DNA of 64,000 nucleotides, from the NCBI RefSeq assembly GCF_020026305.1, contig NZ_CP075691.1, forward strand, positions 3,596,001 through 3,660,000, in the 5' to 3' direction. The notes below the pieces were generated by a model. It saw only the letters and a list, made by a program, of their open reading frames with translations. It searched no databases and was not told where the DNA came from. Shown here in pieces: positions 7,754 to 16,524 of this stretch; within the stretch, counting starts at the first letter, position 1, and the number at the start of each line of letters is the position of its first letter. The position numbers and the translations under genes were made by a program. This DNA comes from Streptomyces sp. 135 (GTDB taxonomy: Bacteria > Actinomycetota > Actinomycetes > Streptomycetales > Streptomycetaceae).

Positions 7754-10000
7754 TCAGACCCGGACCGGCTCCCGCTCGGCGTCCGCCTCGCGGCCGGCCT
7801 CCTTCTCGGCCGCCGTGCGCAGCCCCTCGCCCTCGACGTCGACGTTCGGCAGCGCGCGGTCGAGCCACTTGGGCAGCCACCACGCCTTGCCGCCGAGCAG
7901 CGCGAGGACCGCGGGCACCAGCGCCATGCGGACCACGAACGCGTCGAAGAAGACCGCGATCGCGAGGCCGAAGCCGATCATCTTGACCATCTGCTCGCTG
8001 GAGCCGATGAAGCCCGCGAACACCGCGATCATGATGACGGCCGCCGCCGAGACCACCCGGGCGCCGTGCCGGAAGCCGGTCACGACCGCCTGGCCGGGCC
8101 GCTCCCCGTGGACGTACGCCTCCCGCATGCGCGTCACGAGGAAGACCTCGTAGTCCATCGCCAGGCCGAAGACCACACCGACCATGAAGATCGGCATCAT
8201 CGACATGATCGGTCCTGTCTGCTCCACGCCGAAGAGCGAGCCGAGCCAGCCCCACTGGAAGACCGCGACGACCGCGCCGAGGGCCGCGAGGACCGAGAGC
8301 AGGAAGCCGAGGGCCGCCTTGAGCGGGACCAGGACCGAGCGGAAGACGACGATCAGGAGGAGGAAGGCGAGGCCCACGACGAGCGCCAGGTAGGGCAGCA
8401 GGGCGTCGTTCAGTTTCTGCGAGACGTCGATGTTCATGGCCGTGGTGCCGGTGACCATGATCTCGGCGCCGGTGTCGGACGTGATCTCCGCGCCCGTGCC
8501 GCGGATCGAGTGGACCAGGTCCTCGGTCTCGATGCCGCTCGGCTTGGACGACGGCACGACGCTGATGATCGCGGTGTCGCCGGCCTTGTTGAACATCGGC
8601 GGGGCGACGGTCGAGACGTCGTCGAGCTTCGAGATCGTCTTGGTGATCTCACCGGCCGCCGCCTTCGGGTCGTCGGCGCCACGGAGGTCGCCGACGACCA
8701 TCAGCGGACCGTTGAAGCCAGGACCGAAGCCGTCGGAGACCAGGTCGTACGCCTTGCGCTGGGTCGTGGAGGTGGGCTGCGCGCCGTCGTCCGGCAGGCC
8801 GAGCTCCAGCTGCGAGACCGGGATGGCGGCGGCGCCGAGCCCGACGATGCCGACGAGCAGCACCGCGACCGGGCGGCGGACCACGAAGCGGGCCCAGCGG
8901 GTGCCCATGTTCGGCTTCTCGCCCCCGCTGTCCGGCTCGCCCTCGGCCCGCGCGGCCTTCTTGCCGCCGAACAGCCTGCTCTTCTCACCCATGGGCATGA
9001 CCCGCCTGCCCGCGTATCCGAGCAGCGCGGGGATGAGGGTGAGCGCGATGAGGACGGCGATGACGACCGTGCCGGCCGCGGCGAAGCCCATCTTGGTGAG
9101 CATCGGGATGTTGACCACGGCGAGGCCGACCAGCGCGATGACCACGGTGAGCCCGGCGAAGACGACCGCGGATCCGGCGGTGCCGACGGCACGGCCCGCC
9201 GCTTCCTCGCGGTCGCGGCCCTCGGCGAGTTCGCCGCGGTAGCGCGAGACGATGAACAGCGCGTAGTCGATGCCGACCGCGAGGCCGATCATCATGGCGA
9301 GCGTCGAGGTGGTGGTGCCGAGGTCCAGCGCGTTCGCGAGCGCCGTGATGGACGAGACGCCGATGCCCACCCCGATCAGCGCGGTGAGCAGCGGAAGCCC
9401 GGCCGCGATCAGCGAGCCGAAGGTGATGACGAGGACGACCGCGGCGACCGCGATGCCGATGATCTCGGTGGAGCCGGTCTCGGGCATGGCCTGGAGCGCG
9501 TCACCGCCGACCTCGACCGTGAGCCCGGAATCCCGCGCCTTGTCGGTGGTCTTCTCCAGCGCGTCGCGGTCCTCGTCGGTCAGCTCCATCGAGGTGACCT
9601 TGTACGAGACGGAGGCGTACGCGGTGGAGCCGTCCTTGCTGACGGTCTTGGCGCGGAACGGGTCGTCGGCGCGGGCCACGTGGTCCGAGCCGGTCCTGAG
9701 GGCGCCGACGGTCTTGACGATCTCGGCCTTGTTGGCCGGGTCCGTCACCTTCTCGCCGTCGGGCGCCTTGAAGACGACGCGGGCGCTCGCGCCGTCGGCG
9801 CTGGCCTCCGGGGCCCGCTTCTCCAGGAGGTCGAAGGCCTTCTGCGCCTCCGTGCCCGGTATGGAGAAGGAGCTGGACGCGGCGGTGGGCGCCGACGCCG
9901 CGCCGACCCCGGCGAGGGTGAGCAGCGCCACCCAGATCAGGGCGACGAAGTGCCGTCGCCGGAAGGCGAGTTTGCCGAGTTTGTAGAGGAAAGTGGCCAC
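7754..10000 (-). CDS. MMPL/RND-superfamily transporter
   Basis: The 748-residue protein has the two-fold MMPL layout. An N-terminal helix is followed by a large extracytoplasmic domain (about residues 40-180) and a block of six helices containing the GIDYALF and RYRGELAEG motif. A second soluble domain, six more helices and a matching AMDYEVFLVTRMRE motif follow. The family exports lipids, siderophores or drugs. The start is GTG 10000 with GGGAG upstream. It lies 122 bp downstream of a tetR gene in the same direction and is probably the target of that repressor. Confidence 0.93.
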   Translation of the reverse strand: MATFLYKLGKLAFRRRHFVALIWVALLTLAGVGAASAPTAASSSFSIPGTEAQKAFDLLEKRAPEASADGASARVVFKAPDGEKVTDPANKAEIVKTVGALRTGSDHVARADDPFRAKTVSKDGSTAYASVSYKVTSMELTDEDRDALEKTTDKARDSGLTVEVGGDALQAMPETGSTEIIGIAVAAVVLVITFGSLIAAGLPLLTALIGVGIGVSSITALANALDLGTTTSTLAMMIGLAVGIDYALFIVSRYRGELAEGRDREEAAGRAVGTAGSAVVFAGLTVVIALVGLAVVNIPMLTKMGFAAAGTVVIAVLIALTLIPALLGYAGRRVMPMGEKSRLFGGKKAARAEGEPDSGGEKPNMGTRWARFVVRRPVAVLLVGIVGLGAAAIPVSQLELGLPDDGAQPTSTTQRKAYDLVSDGFGPGFNGPLMVVGDLRGADDPKAAAGEITKTISKLDDVSTVAPPMFNKAGDTAIISVVPSSKPSGIETEDLVHSIRGTGAEITSDTGAEIMVTGTTAMNIDVSQKLNDALLPYLALVVGLAFLLLIVVFRSVLVPLKAALGFLLSVLAALGAVVAVFQWGWLGSLFGVEQTGPIMSMMPIFMVGVVFGLAMDYEVFLVTRMREAYVHGERPGQAVVTGFRHGARVVSAAAVIMIAVFAGFIGSSEQMVKMIGFGLAIAVFFDAFVVRMALVPAVLALLGGKAWWLPKWLDRALPNVDVEGEGLRTAAEKEAGREADAEREPVRV

Positions 10001-10122
10001 GAGGGCGTACTCCCGGTCAGGTCGTGGTGGCCGCGCAAGCGGGGGTCTTCCGCGGGCAGGGGAGGTGAGCCCGACGACGTGAGCGGTCGCGTCAGGTACG
10101 GGGGTGTCGCGAGAGGGGCTGG

Positions 10123-10713
10123 TCAGACGCCGAGGGCGGGGAGCACCACGGCGTCCAGGTACGAGGCGAGGAAGGCCTGGTCGACCGGGCGGTCCTCGAT
10201 GAGGTCCCGGGCGACGAAGCCGCCGACCATCATGTGTACGACGTACTCGAGGGCCGGATTGTCCGCGGCGACCTCACCGCGCTCCACCGCTCTGCGCAGC
10301 AGGGCGTTCAGGCCGGTGAGCTCCGGCTCGATGAGGAGGTTCCGCAGCGCCTGGTGGAGCTCGGGGTTCTCGTGCACGGCGTGGAACAGGCCCCGCATCA
10401 GCGCGGCGTCCTTCTCCATCTGGCAGTCGTCCGAGCGGGCCACCATCTCGTTCAGGTCGCCGCGCAGCGACCCGGTGTCGATGTCCGCCAGCGACGCCGG
10501 CTTGTTGTGCCGCAGCGCCTTGGCGACCAGCTCGGGCTTGCTCCCCCACTGGCGGTAGAGGGTGGCCTTGCTGGAGCGGGTGCGGGCCGCCACGGCGTCC
10601 ATGGTGAGGGCGTCGTAGCCGACCTCGCGGAGCAGGTCGAGCACGGCCTCGTACAGCTCGGCCTCGCGCTCGGGCGTGATCCTGCTGCGTCGCGCGCTCG
10701 CCGCCTCAGCCAT
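10123..10713 (-). CDS. TetR-family repressor of the adjacent MMPL exporter
   Basis: The 196-residue protein has an N-terminal TetR helix-turn-helix (MDAVAARTRSSKATLYRQW, about residues 33-53) and an all-helical ligand domain with a TetR_C-type end. ATG 10713 is preceded by a strong AGGAGG. Two palindromes overlapping its promoter (10741-10803) are the likely operators, so it should repress itself and the exporter downstream. The ligand is unknown. Confidence 0.92.
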   Translation of the reverse strand: MAEAASARRSRITPEREAELYEAVLDLLREVGYDALTMDAVAARTRSSKATLYRQWGSKPELVAKALRHNKPASLADIDTGSLRGDLNEMVARSDDCQMEKDAALMRGLFHAVHENPELHQALRNLLIEPELTGLNALLRRAVERGEVAADNPALEYVVHMMVGGFVARDLIEDRPVDQAFLASYLDAVVLPALGV

Positions 10714-10740
10714 GGTCCCCACCTCCTGCTCGTATGGATC

Positions 10741-10803
10741 GTACGAAACGGTTTCGTACACGGCTACTGTACCCACCCGCCTAACGAAACGAAACTGTTT
10801 CGT
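10741..10803. promoter_or_regulatory. Two palindromic TetR operators
   Basis: Site 1 is a perfect 19-bp palindrome, GTACGAAAC-G-GTTTCGTAC (10741-10759). Site 2 is a perfect 15-bp palindrome, ACGAAAC-T-GTTTCGT (10789-10803). Their centres (10750 and 10796) are 46 bp apart, and they share the ACGAAAC half-site. They lie between the tetR start and the tricorn gene on the opposite strand, so the repressor could also affect tricorn expression. Confidence 0.75.
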
Positions 10804-10869
10804 ACGTGGCCTGGGTCACGTGCCCGGTCACGAGTTGCCGGGGCCCCCGGAGCGGAAAAGCATGGTGAG

Positions 10870-13800
10870 GTGACCGACGAGCGCGACGAAGCCCAGGCAG
10901 CACAGGCCCGCCAGACCGACCGGGCCTACCTGCGATTCCCCCACCTCAGCGGCGACCGCCTCTGTTTCGTCGCCGAGGACGACCTCTGGGTGGCCCCCCT
11001 CACCCCCGAAGGCGTCCCCGTCGGCCGGGCCTGGCGGCTCACCGCGGACCGGACCAAGATCGGCCACCCCCGCTTCTCGCCGGACGGCCGCCACATCGCG
11101 TACACGAGCTGGCGCAGCCTCGACCCGGAGATCCATCTGGCGCCGGTGGCCGGCGGGCCCTCGCGCCGCCTGACCTACTGGGGCAGCACCGACACCCGGG
11201 TCTGCGGCTGGTCGCCCGACGGCCACATCCTCGCCGTGTCCTCGCACGGCGAGCCCTTCTCGCACTTCTGCTTCGCCTACAGCGTGCCGACCGACGGCTC
11301 CCCCGGCGGCAAGCTGCCCTGGGGCCCGGTCGCCGACATCGCGGTCACCGACACCCTCACCGGCACCCCCGCCGACGGCGGCACCGGCGCCTGCGACCGC
11401 AAGACGCTCCTCCTGACCGGCAAGCCGCCCCACGAACCGGCCGCCTGGAAGCGGTACCGGGGCGGCGCGACGGGCCGCCTGTGGATGCACGGCAAGCGGA
11501 TCCTCGCTCACCTCGACGGGCACCTCGACTCCCCCATGTTCGTGGCCGGACGCATCGCGTTCCTCTCCGACCACGAAGGCGTCGGAAATCTGTACTCCTG
11601 CCTCCCCAACGGCTCCGACCTGCGCCGCCACACCGACCACGACGCCTTCTACGCCCGGCACGCCGCCAGCGACGGCACGCGCGTCGTCTACCAGTGCGCG
11701 GGCGAGGTATGGCTGGTCGACGCGCTCACCGCGGACTCCGCGCCGCGCCGCCTCGACGTGCGGCTCGGCGGGCCCCGCTCCGGGCGGCGGATCTACCAGG
11801 TGCCGGCCGCGCAGCACATCGACGCGCTCTCCGTGGACACGACGGGGCGGGCCAGCGCCGTCGTCGTGCGCGGCAGCCTCTACTGGCTCACCCACCGGGA
11901 CGGCCCGGCCCGCACGATCACCGACACCCCGGGCGTACGCGTGCGGCTGCCGGAGATGCTGGGCACCGGCGGGCAGGTCGCGTACGTCACCGACGCCGAG
12001 GGCGAGGACGCCGTCGAGATCGCCGGTCTGCCGCGCGCCACCGGCGACCGCAGGCCGCGCAGGCTGGTGACCGGCGGCCTCGGCCGCGTCCAGGAGATGG
12101 TCTCCGACCCCGACGGCGAGCGCCTCGCCATCGCCTCGAACGACGGCCGCCTCCTGCTCGTCACCGTCTCCGACGAGCAGGAGACCGCCGCCATGAACCG
12201 CAGGCTGCGCGAGGTCGGGGAGACCGCCCCCGAGGCCCCGGGCGAGACCGAGGTCGGGTCCGAGACCGAGGCCGGGTCCGAGACCGAGGCCGGGTCCGGG
12301 GCCGTGGAGCGGACGGAGGCCGCCGATGTCACCGAGGTGATCCGCTCCATCAACGGGCCGGTCCGCGACCTCGCCTTCTCCCCCGACGGCACCTGGCTCG
12401 CCTGGTCACACCCGGGCATCGGCCGCTCCCTGCGGCAGATCAAGCTGGCCCGCATCGCCGGGCCGGGCCCCCGCACGATCGTGGACGTCACCAACGGCCG
12501 GTTCGAGGACGAGAACCCCGTCTTCACCCGCGACGGCCGCTACCTCGCCTTCCTCTCCTGGCGCGGCTTCGACCCCGTCTACGACGTGCACACCGGCGAC
12601 CTGTCCTTCCCGCTCGGCTGCCGCCCCTACCTCGTACCGCTCTCGTCGGCGATCCCCTCCCCCTTCGCGCTGCTGCCCGACGGGCGCCCGGCGGCCGGCG
12701 GCCTCGACCCGGCCGACGACAACCGGGGCGACGGCACGACGACGGTGGAGACCGAGGGCCTGGAGGCACGGGTCACGCCCTTCCCCGTGGCGGCGTCGAA
12801 GTACTCGGCCCTGCAACCGGTCAGCGGCGGCGGCCTGGTCTGGCTGCGCTGGCCGATCTCGGGCGCGCTCGGCGAGACCTTCGCCAACCCGGCCGACACC
12901 TCGGGCCGCCCCACCCTGGAGCACTTCAACATCGCCAAGGCGAAGAAGTCCCAACTCGTGGAGCACCTGGACTGGTTCGCGCCGAGCGGCGACGGCACCC
13001 GGCTCGTCGTCGTCGACGAGGGCGACCTGACCGCCGTGCCCGCCACCGAGCAGGGCGACAGCGACACCACGGTCTGGATCGACCTGCGCCGCATCCTGCA
13101 CGAGGTCGACCCGGCCGCCGAGTGGCGCCAGGCGTACGAGGAGGCGGGCCGGATCATCCGCGCCTACTTCTGGGACCCGGGGATGTCCGGCATCGACTGG
13201 GACGGGGTGCTCGCGCAGTACCGGCCGCTGGTCGAACGCGTCGCGTCCCCCGACGAGTTCGCGGACCTGCTCCGTGAGGTCCTCGGCGAGCTGGGCACCT
13301 CCCACGCCTACGTCTCCCCGGCCCGCCGCAACGAGGGCCCGCCGCACTACCAGCGCGCGATGGGCCTGCTCGGCGCCAATCTCGTACGCAGGGACGGGGG
13401 CTGGCTGGTGAAGCGGATCCTGCCCGGCGACTCCTCCGACTCCAAGGCGCGCTCCCCGCTCGCCGGTTCGGGCATCCGCGAGGGCGCCGTCCTCACCCAT
13501 GTCGACGGCCGCCCCGTCGACCCGGTGACCGGCCCCTACCCGCTGCTCGCGGCGGCGGGCGGCACGACCGTCGAGCTGACGTTCCGCCCGGCGGAGGGCG
13601 AGGGGCGCCCGCGGCGGGTCGCCATCGTCCCGCTCATCAACGAACGCCCGCTGCGCTACCAGGACTGGGTGGCCAAACGCCGCGAGGTCGTCCGGGAGTT
13701 GAGCGGCGGCAAGTGCGGCTACCTGCACATCCCCGACATGGGCGGCTCCGGCTGGGCTCAGTTCAACAGGGACCTGCGCCTGGAGGTGTCGCGGCCCGCC

Positions 13801-14334
13801 CTCATCGTCGACGTGCGCGGCAACGCGGGCGGCCACATCAGCGAACTGGTGGTGGAGAAGCTCACCCGCAAGATCCTCGGCTGGGACCTGACGCGCAACG
13901 CCCAGCCCGTCTCGTACGCCTCCAACGCGCCGCGCGGCCCGGTGGTGGCGCTGGCCGACGAGGCGACCTCATCGGACGGCGACATGATCACGGCGGCGTT
14001 CAAGCTGCTGGGGCTCGGCCCGGTCGTCGGGCAGCGCACCTGGGGCGGCGTGGTCGGCATGACCGGGCGGCACCGGCTCGGCGACGGGACGGTGATCACG
14101 GTGCCGATGAACGCGGGCTGGTTCGACGCGTACGGCTGGTCCGTGGAGAACCACGGCGTGAGCCCGGACATCGAGGCGCTGCGCACGCCGCTGGACTGGG
14201 CGGAGGGGCGGCACGCCCAGCTCGACGACGCGGTGCGGGTGGCCCTCGACCTCCTGGAGCGCCACCCGGCGGTGGCCCCGCCCGGCTACTCCGACGTGCC
14301 GGACCGCCGACGGCCACCGCTGCCGCCCCGCTGA
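10870..14334 (+). CDS. Tricorn protease homologue
   Basis: The 1154-residue protein has the tricorn order. Residues 20-330 and about 340-680 are WD/beta-propeller repeats (RFSPDGRHIAYTSW, FSPDGTWLAW), followed by a helical C1 domain, a PDZ domain (about 850-930) and a C2 serine-protease core. Candidate catalytic residues are His812 (GTSHAYV), Ser1035 followed by Asp1036 (TSSDGDM) and Glu1102. Tricorn degrades oligopeptides released by the proteasome or other proteases. GTG 10870 is chosen because the propeller begins soon after. A 3 x 18-bp repeat adds an acidic low-complexity loop near residue 460. It appears to be monocistronic. Confidence 0.93.
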   Translation: MTDERDEAQAAQARQTDRAYLRFPHLSGDRLCFVAEDDLWVAPLTPEGVPVGRAWRLTADRTKIGHPRFSPDGRHIAYTSWRSLDPEIHLAPVAGGPSRRLTYWGSTDTRVCGWSPDGHILAVSSHGEPFSHFCFAYSVPTDGSPGGKLPWGPVADIAVTDTLTGTPADGGTGACDRKTLLLTGKPPHEPAAWKRYRGGATGRLWMHGKRILAHLDGHLDSPMFVAGRIAFLSDHEGVGNLYSCLPNGSDLRRHTDHDAFYARHAASDGTRVVYQCAGEVWLVDALTADSAPRRLDVRLGGPRSGRRIYQVPAAQHIDALSVDTTGRASAVVVRGSLYWLTHRDGPARTITDTPGVRVRLPEMLGTGGQVAYVTDAEGEDAVEIAGLPRATGDRRPRRLVTGGLGRVQEMVSDPDGERLAIASNDGRLLLVTVSDEQETAAMNRRLREVGETAPEAPGETEVGSETEAGSETEAGSGAVERTEAADVTEVIRSINGPVRDLAFSPDGTWLAWSHPGIGRSLRQIKLARIAGPGPRTIVDVTNGRFEDENPVFTRDGRYLAFLSWRGFDPVYDVHTGDLSFPLGCRPYLVPLSSAIPSPFALLPDGRPAAGGLDPADDNRGDGTTTVETEGLEARVTPFPVAASKYSALQPVSGGGLVWLRWPISGALGETFANPADTSGRPTLEHFNIAKAKKSQLVEHLDWFAPSGDGTRLVVVDEGDLTAVPATEQGDSDTTVWIDLRRILHEVDPAAEWRQAYEEAGRIIRAYFWDPGMSGIDWDGVLAQYRPLVERVASPDEFADLLREVLGELGTSHAYVSPARRNEGPPHYQRAMGLLGANLVRRDGGWLVKRILPGDSSDSKARSPLAGSGIREGAVLTHVDGRPVDPVTGPYPLLAAAGGTTVELTFRPAEGEGRPRRVAIVPLINERPLRYQDWVAKRREVVRELSGGKCGYLHIPDMGGSGWAQFNRDLRLEVSRPALIVDVRGNAGGHISELVVEKLTRKILGWDLTRNAQPVSYASNAPRGPVVALADEATSSDGDMITAAFKLLGLGPVVGQRTWGGVVGMTGRHRLGDGTVITVPMNAGWFDAYGWSVENHGVSPDIEALRTPLDWAEGRHAQLDDAVRVALDLLERHPAVAPPGYSDVPDRRRPPLPPR
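12244..12297 (+). repeat. 3 x 18-bp in-frame tandem repeat in the tricorn gene
   Basis: Three consecutive 18-bp units at 12244, 12262 and 12280 differ at one base (GTC/GCC). They encode ETEVGS, ETEAGS and ETEAGS in a loop of the second propeller. The unit is a multiple of 3, so gain or loss keeps the frame. Confidence 0.9.
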
Positions 14335-14424
14335 CTCTCCGTAGTTGATCGAAATGCGGCGTATGTCCCCCTATGTCAATCTGGTCGAGGCCCCATCCCC
14401 CTCACCCACAACGGGAGTAACAGC

Positions 14425-14646
14425 ATGGGCATCAAGGACCAGTTCCAGGACAAGGCTCAGGACCTCGCCGAGAAGGCCAAGAGCCGCACGGGCGACAAGG
14501 ACAAGATGCGCGAGCGCGGCTCGCAGGCCCAGGACGACCTGCGCGAGCGCGGCACGCGGGCCCGGGACGAGGCGTCGGAGCGGTCCTCGCAGGCCCGTGA
14601 CACCGCGCGGCGGCAGCGGGACATGGACGAGGACTACGAGATCTGA
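14425..14646 (+). CDS. Small highly charged protein, CsbD-like
   Basis: The 73-residue product is strongly hydrophilic and helical, with alternating Lys/Arg, Asp/Glu and Gln. It begins with GIKDQFQDKAQDLAEKAK and repeats the heptad-like ERGSQAQDDLRERGTRARDE. This composition resembles CsbD-like stress proteins and small late-embryogenesis-type proteins. A GGGAG ribosome site precedes the ATG, and a strong terminator follows. It is probably a separately expressed general-stress protein; its exact function is unknown. Confidence 0.8.
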   Translation: MGIKDQFQDKAQDLAEKAKSRTGDKDKMRERGSQAQDDLRERGTRARDEASERSSQARDTARRQRDMDEDYEI

Positions 14647-14664
14647 CCCGCGCCGCACCCACGC

Positions 14665-14700
14665 GTGAGAAGGCCCCCGGGACGCCGGGGGCCTTCTCAC
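14665..14700. terminator. Strong terminator hairpin between convergent genes
   Basis: A perfect 16-bp stem (GTGAGAAGGCCCCCGG at 14665-14680 with its complement at 14685-14700) has a 4-nt loop. It lies between the small protein gene (plus) and the dehydrogenase operon (minus) and can serve both directions. Confidence 0.9.
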
Positions 14701-14725
14701 GTCGTGGCCGAGGGGGCCGGGCCGC

Positions 14726-15601
14726 TCAGCTCGCCCGCGCCGCCTCGTCCGCCGAACCGCCCGCTCCCACCAGGCCCGTCGGCACACTGGCGAGCCGTGG
14801 CTCGAAGCGCCGCATCTCGCGCTGCCCGACCGCGCCGATGACACCCGGCAGATAGCCGCGAATGCCCTGCATGCCCCGCAGCCACCACTGCGCGTACACA
14901 TGGCTGGAGCGCCGTTCGATGCCGGCGACGATGCGGTCCACCGCCGGGCCGAGCGGATACGTCTTGTTGGACGGCCACGGCAGCCGCTGGCGCAGCTCGC
15001 GCATCACCTCGTCCTGGTCCGCGCCCCGCACCATGTCCGTGTCCGTCCAGGACAGATAGCCGACGCCGACCTTGACGCCCTTGTAGCCGACCTCGGCGCG
15101 CAAAGCGTGCGCGTACGCCTCGACGCCCGACTTCGACGCGCAGTACGCCGTCATCATCGGCGCCGGCGTGATCGCGGCGAGCGAGGCGATCTGGAGCAGA
15201 TAGCCGCGGCTCTCCATCAGGACCGGCAGGAAGGCGCGGGCGGTGACCGCGCTGCCGATGAGGTTGACCTCGATGACGCGGCGCCACGCCACGGGGTCGG
15301 ACTCCACGAAGGGCCCGCCGCCGGCCACGCCCGCGTTCGCGACGACGATGTCGACCTTGCCGAAGCGCTCCTTGACCTCCCGCGCGACCCGCGCCATCGC
15401 CTCGTGGTCGGTGACGTCCGCGTGCCAGTGGTCGGCCTCGGTGTGCAGCCGCTGCACCACCTGCTTCAGCTCGTCCGGCTCCAGGCCCACGAGCGCGACC
15501 TTCGCGCCGCGCGCCGACAGCTTGCGGGCGAGCAGCTCACCGACCCCGCGCGCCGCGCCCGTGACGACCGCGACCTGCCCCTCCAGGCTGACCCTGCTCA
15601 T
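14726..15601 (-). CDS. Short-chain dehydrogenase/reductase (SDR)
   Basis: The 291-residue protein is a classical SDR: cofactor motif TGAARGVG (residues 14-21), NAG at 89-91, and catalytic Ser140, Tyr153 and Lys157 in Y-x-x-x-K. A C-terminal extension of about 60 residues may be substrate- or membrane-associated. The ATG at 15601 overlaps the hydrolase stop (ATGA). As the last gene of the BVMO-hydrolase-SDR operon it could supply the ketone for the monooxygenase by oxidising an alcohol, or reduce a product. The direction is not readable from sequence. Confidence 0.9.
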   Translation of the reverse strand: MSRVSLEGQVAVVTGAARGVGELLARKLSARGAKVALVGLEPDELKQVVQRLHTEADHWHADVTDHEAMARVAREVKERFGKVDIVVANAGVAGGGPFVESDPVAWRRVIEVNLIGSAVTARAFLPVLMESRGYLLQIASLAAITPAPMMTAYCASKSGVEAYAHALRAEVGYKGVKVGVGYLSWTDTDMVRGADQDEVMRELRQRLPWPSNKTYPLGPAVDRIVAGIERRSSHVYAQWWLRGMQGIRGYLPGVIGAVGQREMRRFEPRLASVPTGLVGAGGSADEAARAS

Positions 15602-16524
15602 GCGCCCTCCTTCACCTGTACGTACGTTGCGACGAGTTCCGCTATGCGTGCCGTGACGGCGTCCGGTGCCTCGATGGGCGTCATGTGTCCGACCCCGGCC
15701 AGCTCGGTGAGGCCCACGCAGTCGGGCAGGGCGGCGGCGATCCGCCGCGCGTGCACGACGGGGGTGAGCCGGTCGGCCAGCCCCGCGAGGACAGCCGTGG
15801 GCACGCGCAACGCGCCCACCTCGACGTCCAGTTCGAGCGTGGCAAGCACATGGGACCAGCCGCGGCGCACGCCGGTCGGGCAGGCGTGCACGATCCGCGC
15901 GCACGCGTCGACCTTGTCCCGCGCCGAACCGGGGCCCATGGTCCCGTACTTGAGGATGCGGCGGGACAGCGGCGTGACGGGCCCGAGCGGCGCCCGCGAG
16001 CCGAGCACGGACCGCGTGATCCGGGTCCGCACCCGCCCGGCCCGCAGCGGCACCACCATCGACTCGGCGACCAGGCTCGAACTGCCCGTGCTGCACAGCA
16101 GGACGGCGGCGGTGTGCTCCCGGAAGGTCTCGCGCCCGCCCGCGGCCATGATCGTCATGCCGCCCATGGAGTGCCCGACGAGCACGGCCTTCTCACCCGG
16201 CGCGAGCGTCGCCGCCAGGACCGCTTCGAGGTCGTCGGCGAGCGCCCGCGTGCTGTACCCCTCGGGGTCCGCGGGCGCGGCGCTGCGCCCGTGCCCCCGC
16301 TGGTCGTACGTGATGACCCGGTGGTCACCGCTGAGGGAGCGTATCTGCGCGGCCCAGAAGGCGGTCGAGCACGTCCAGCCGTGGGCGAGCACCACGGCGG
16401 GCGCTTCTTGTGGACCATGCGCCTCGACGTGTATGCGGGCCCCGTCGGCGGAGACGGCGGTCAGTTCGCGCGCGGGGGCGGGCGGCGCGTAGGGCCCGTC
16501 CGCGAGGCGGGTCAGCCTGCTCAT
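15598..16524 (-). CDS. Alpha/beta-fold hydrolase (esterase-type)
   Basis: The 308-residue protein has the alpha/beta-hydrolase features: HGW oxyanion-side motif (residues 48-50), YDQRGHGRS, and nucleophile Ser119 in GHSMGG. Late Asp (GLADRLTPV) and His (GVGHMTPIE) complete the triad. Four-bp overlaps with both neighbours (15598-15601 and 16521-16524) show tight coupling. In this context it is expected to hydrolyse the ester or lactone made by the Baeyer-Villiger monooxygenase upstream. Confidence 0.9.
   Translation of the reverse strand: MSRLTRLADGPYAPPAPARELTAVSADGARIHVEAHGPQEAPAVVLAHGWTCSTAFWAAQIRSLSGDHRVITYDQRGHGRSAAPADPEGYSTRALADDLEAVLAATLAPGEKAVLVGHSMGGMTIMAAGGRETFREHTAAVLLCSTGSSSLVAESMVVPLRAGRVRTRITRSVLGSRAPLGPVTPLSRRILKYGTMGPGSARDKVDACARIVHACPTGVRRGWSHVLATLELDVEVGALRVPTAVLAGLADRLTPVVHARRIAAALPDCVGLTELAGVGHMTPIEAPDAVTARIAELVATYVQVKEGA

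Noticed and set aside
8066..10558. An 830-residue plus-strand reading frame across the MMPL and tetR genes
   Set aside because: It is antisense to two well-supported genes; the third-position GC pattern belongs to the minus strand. The product is only Arg/Gly/Asp-rich composition.
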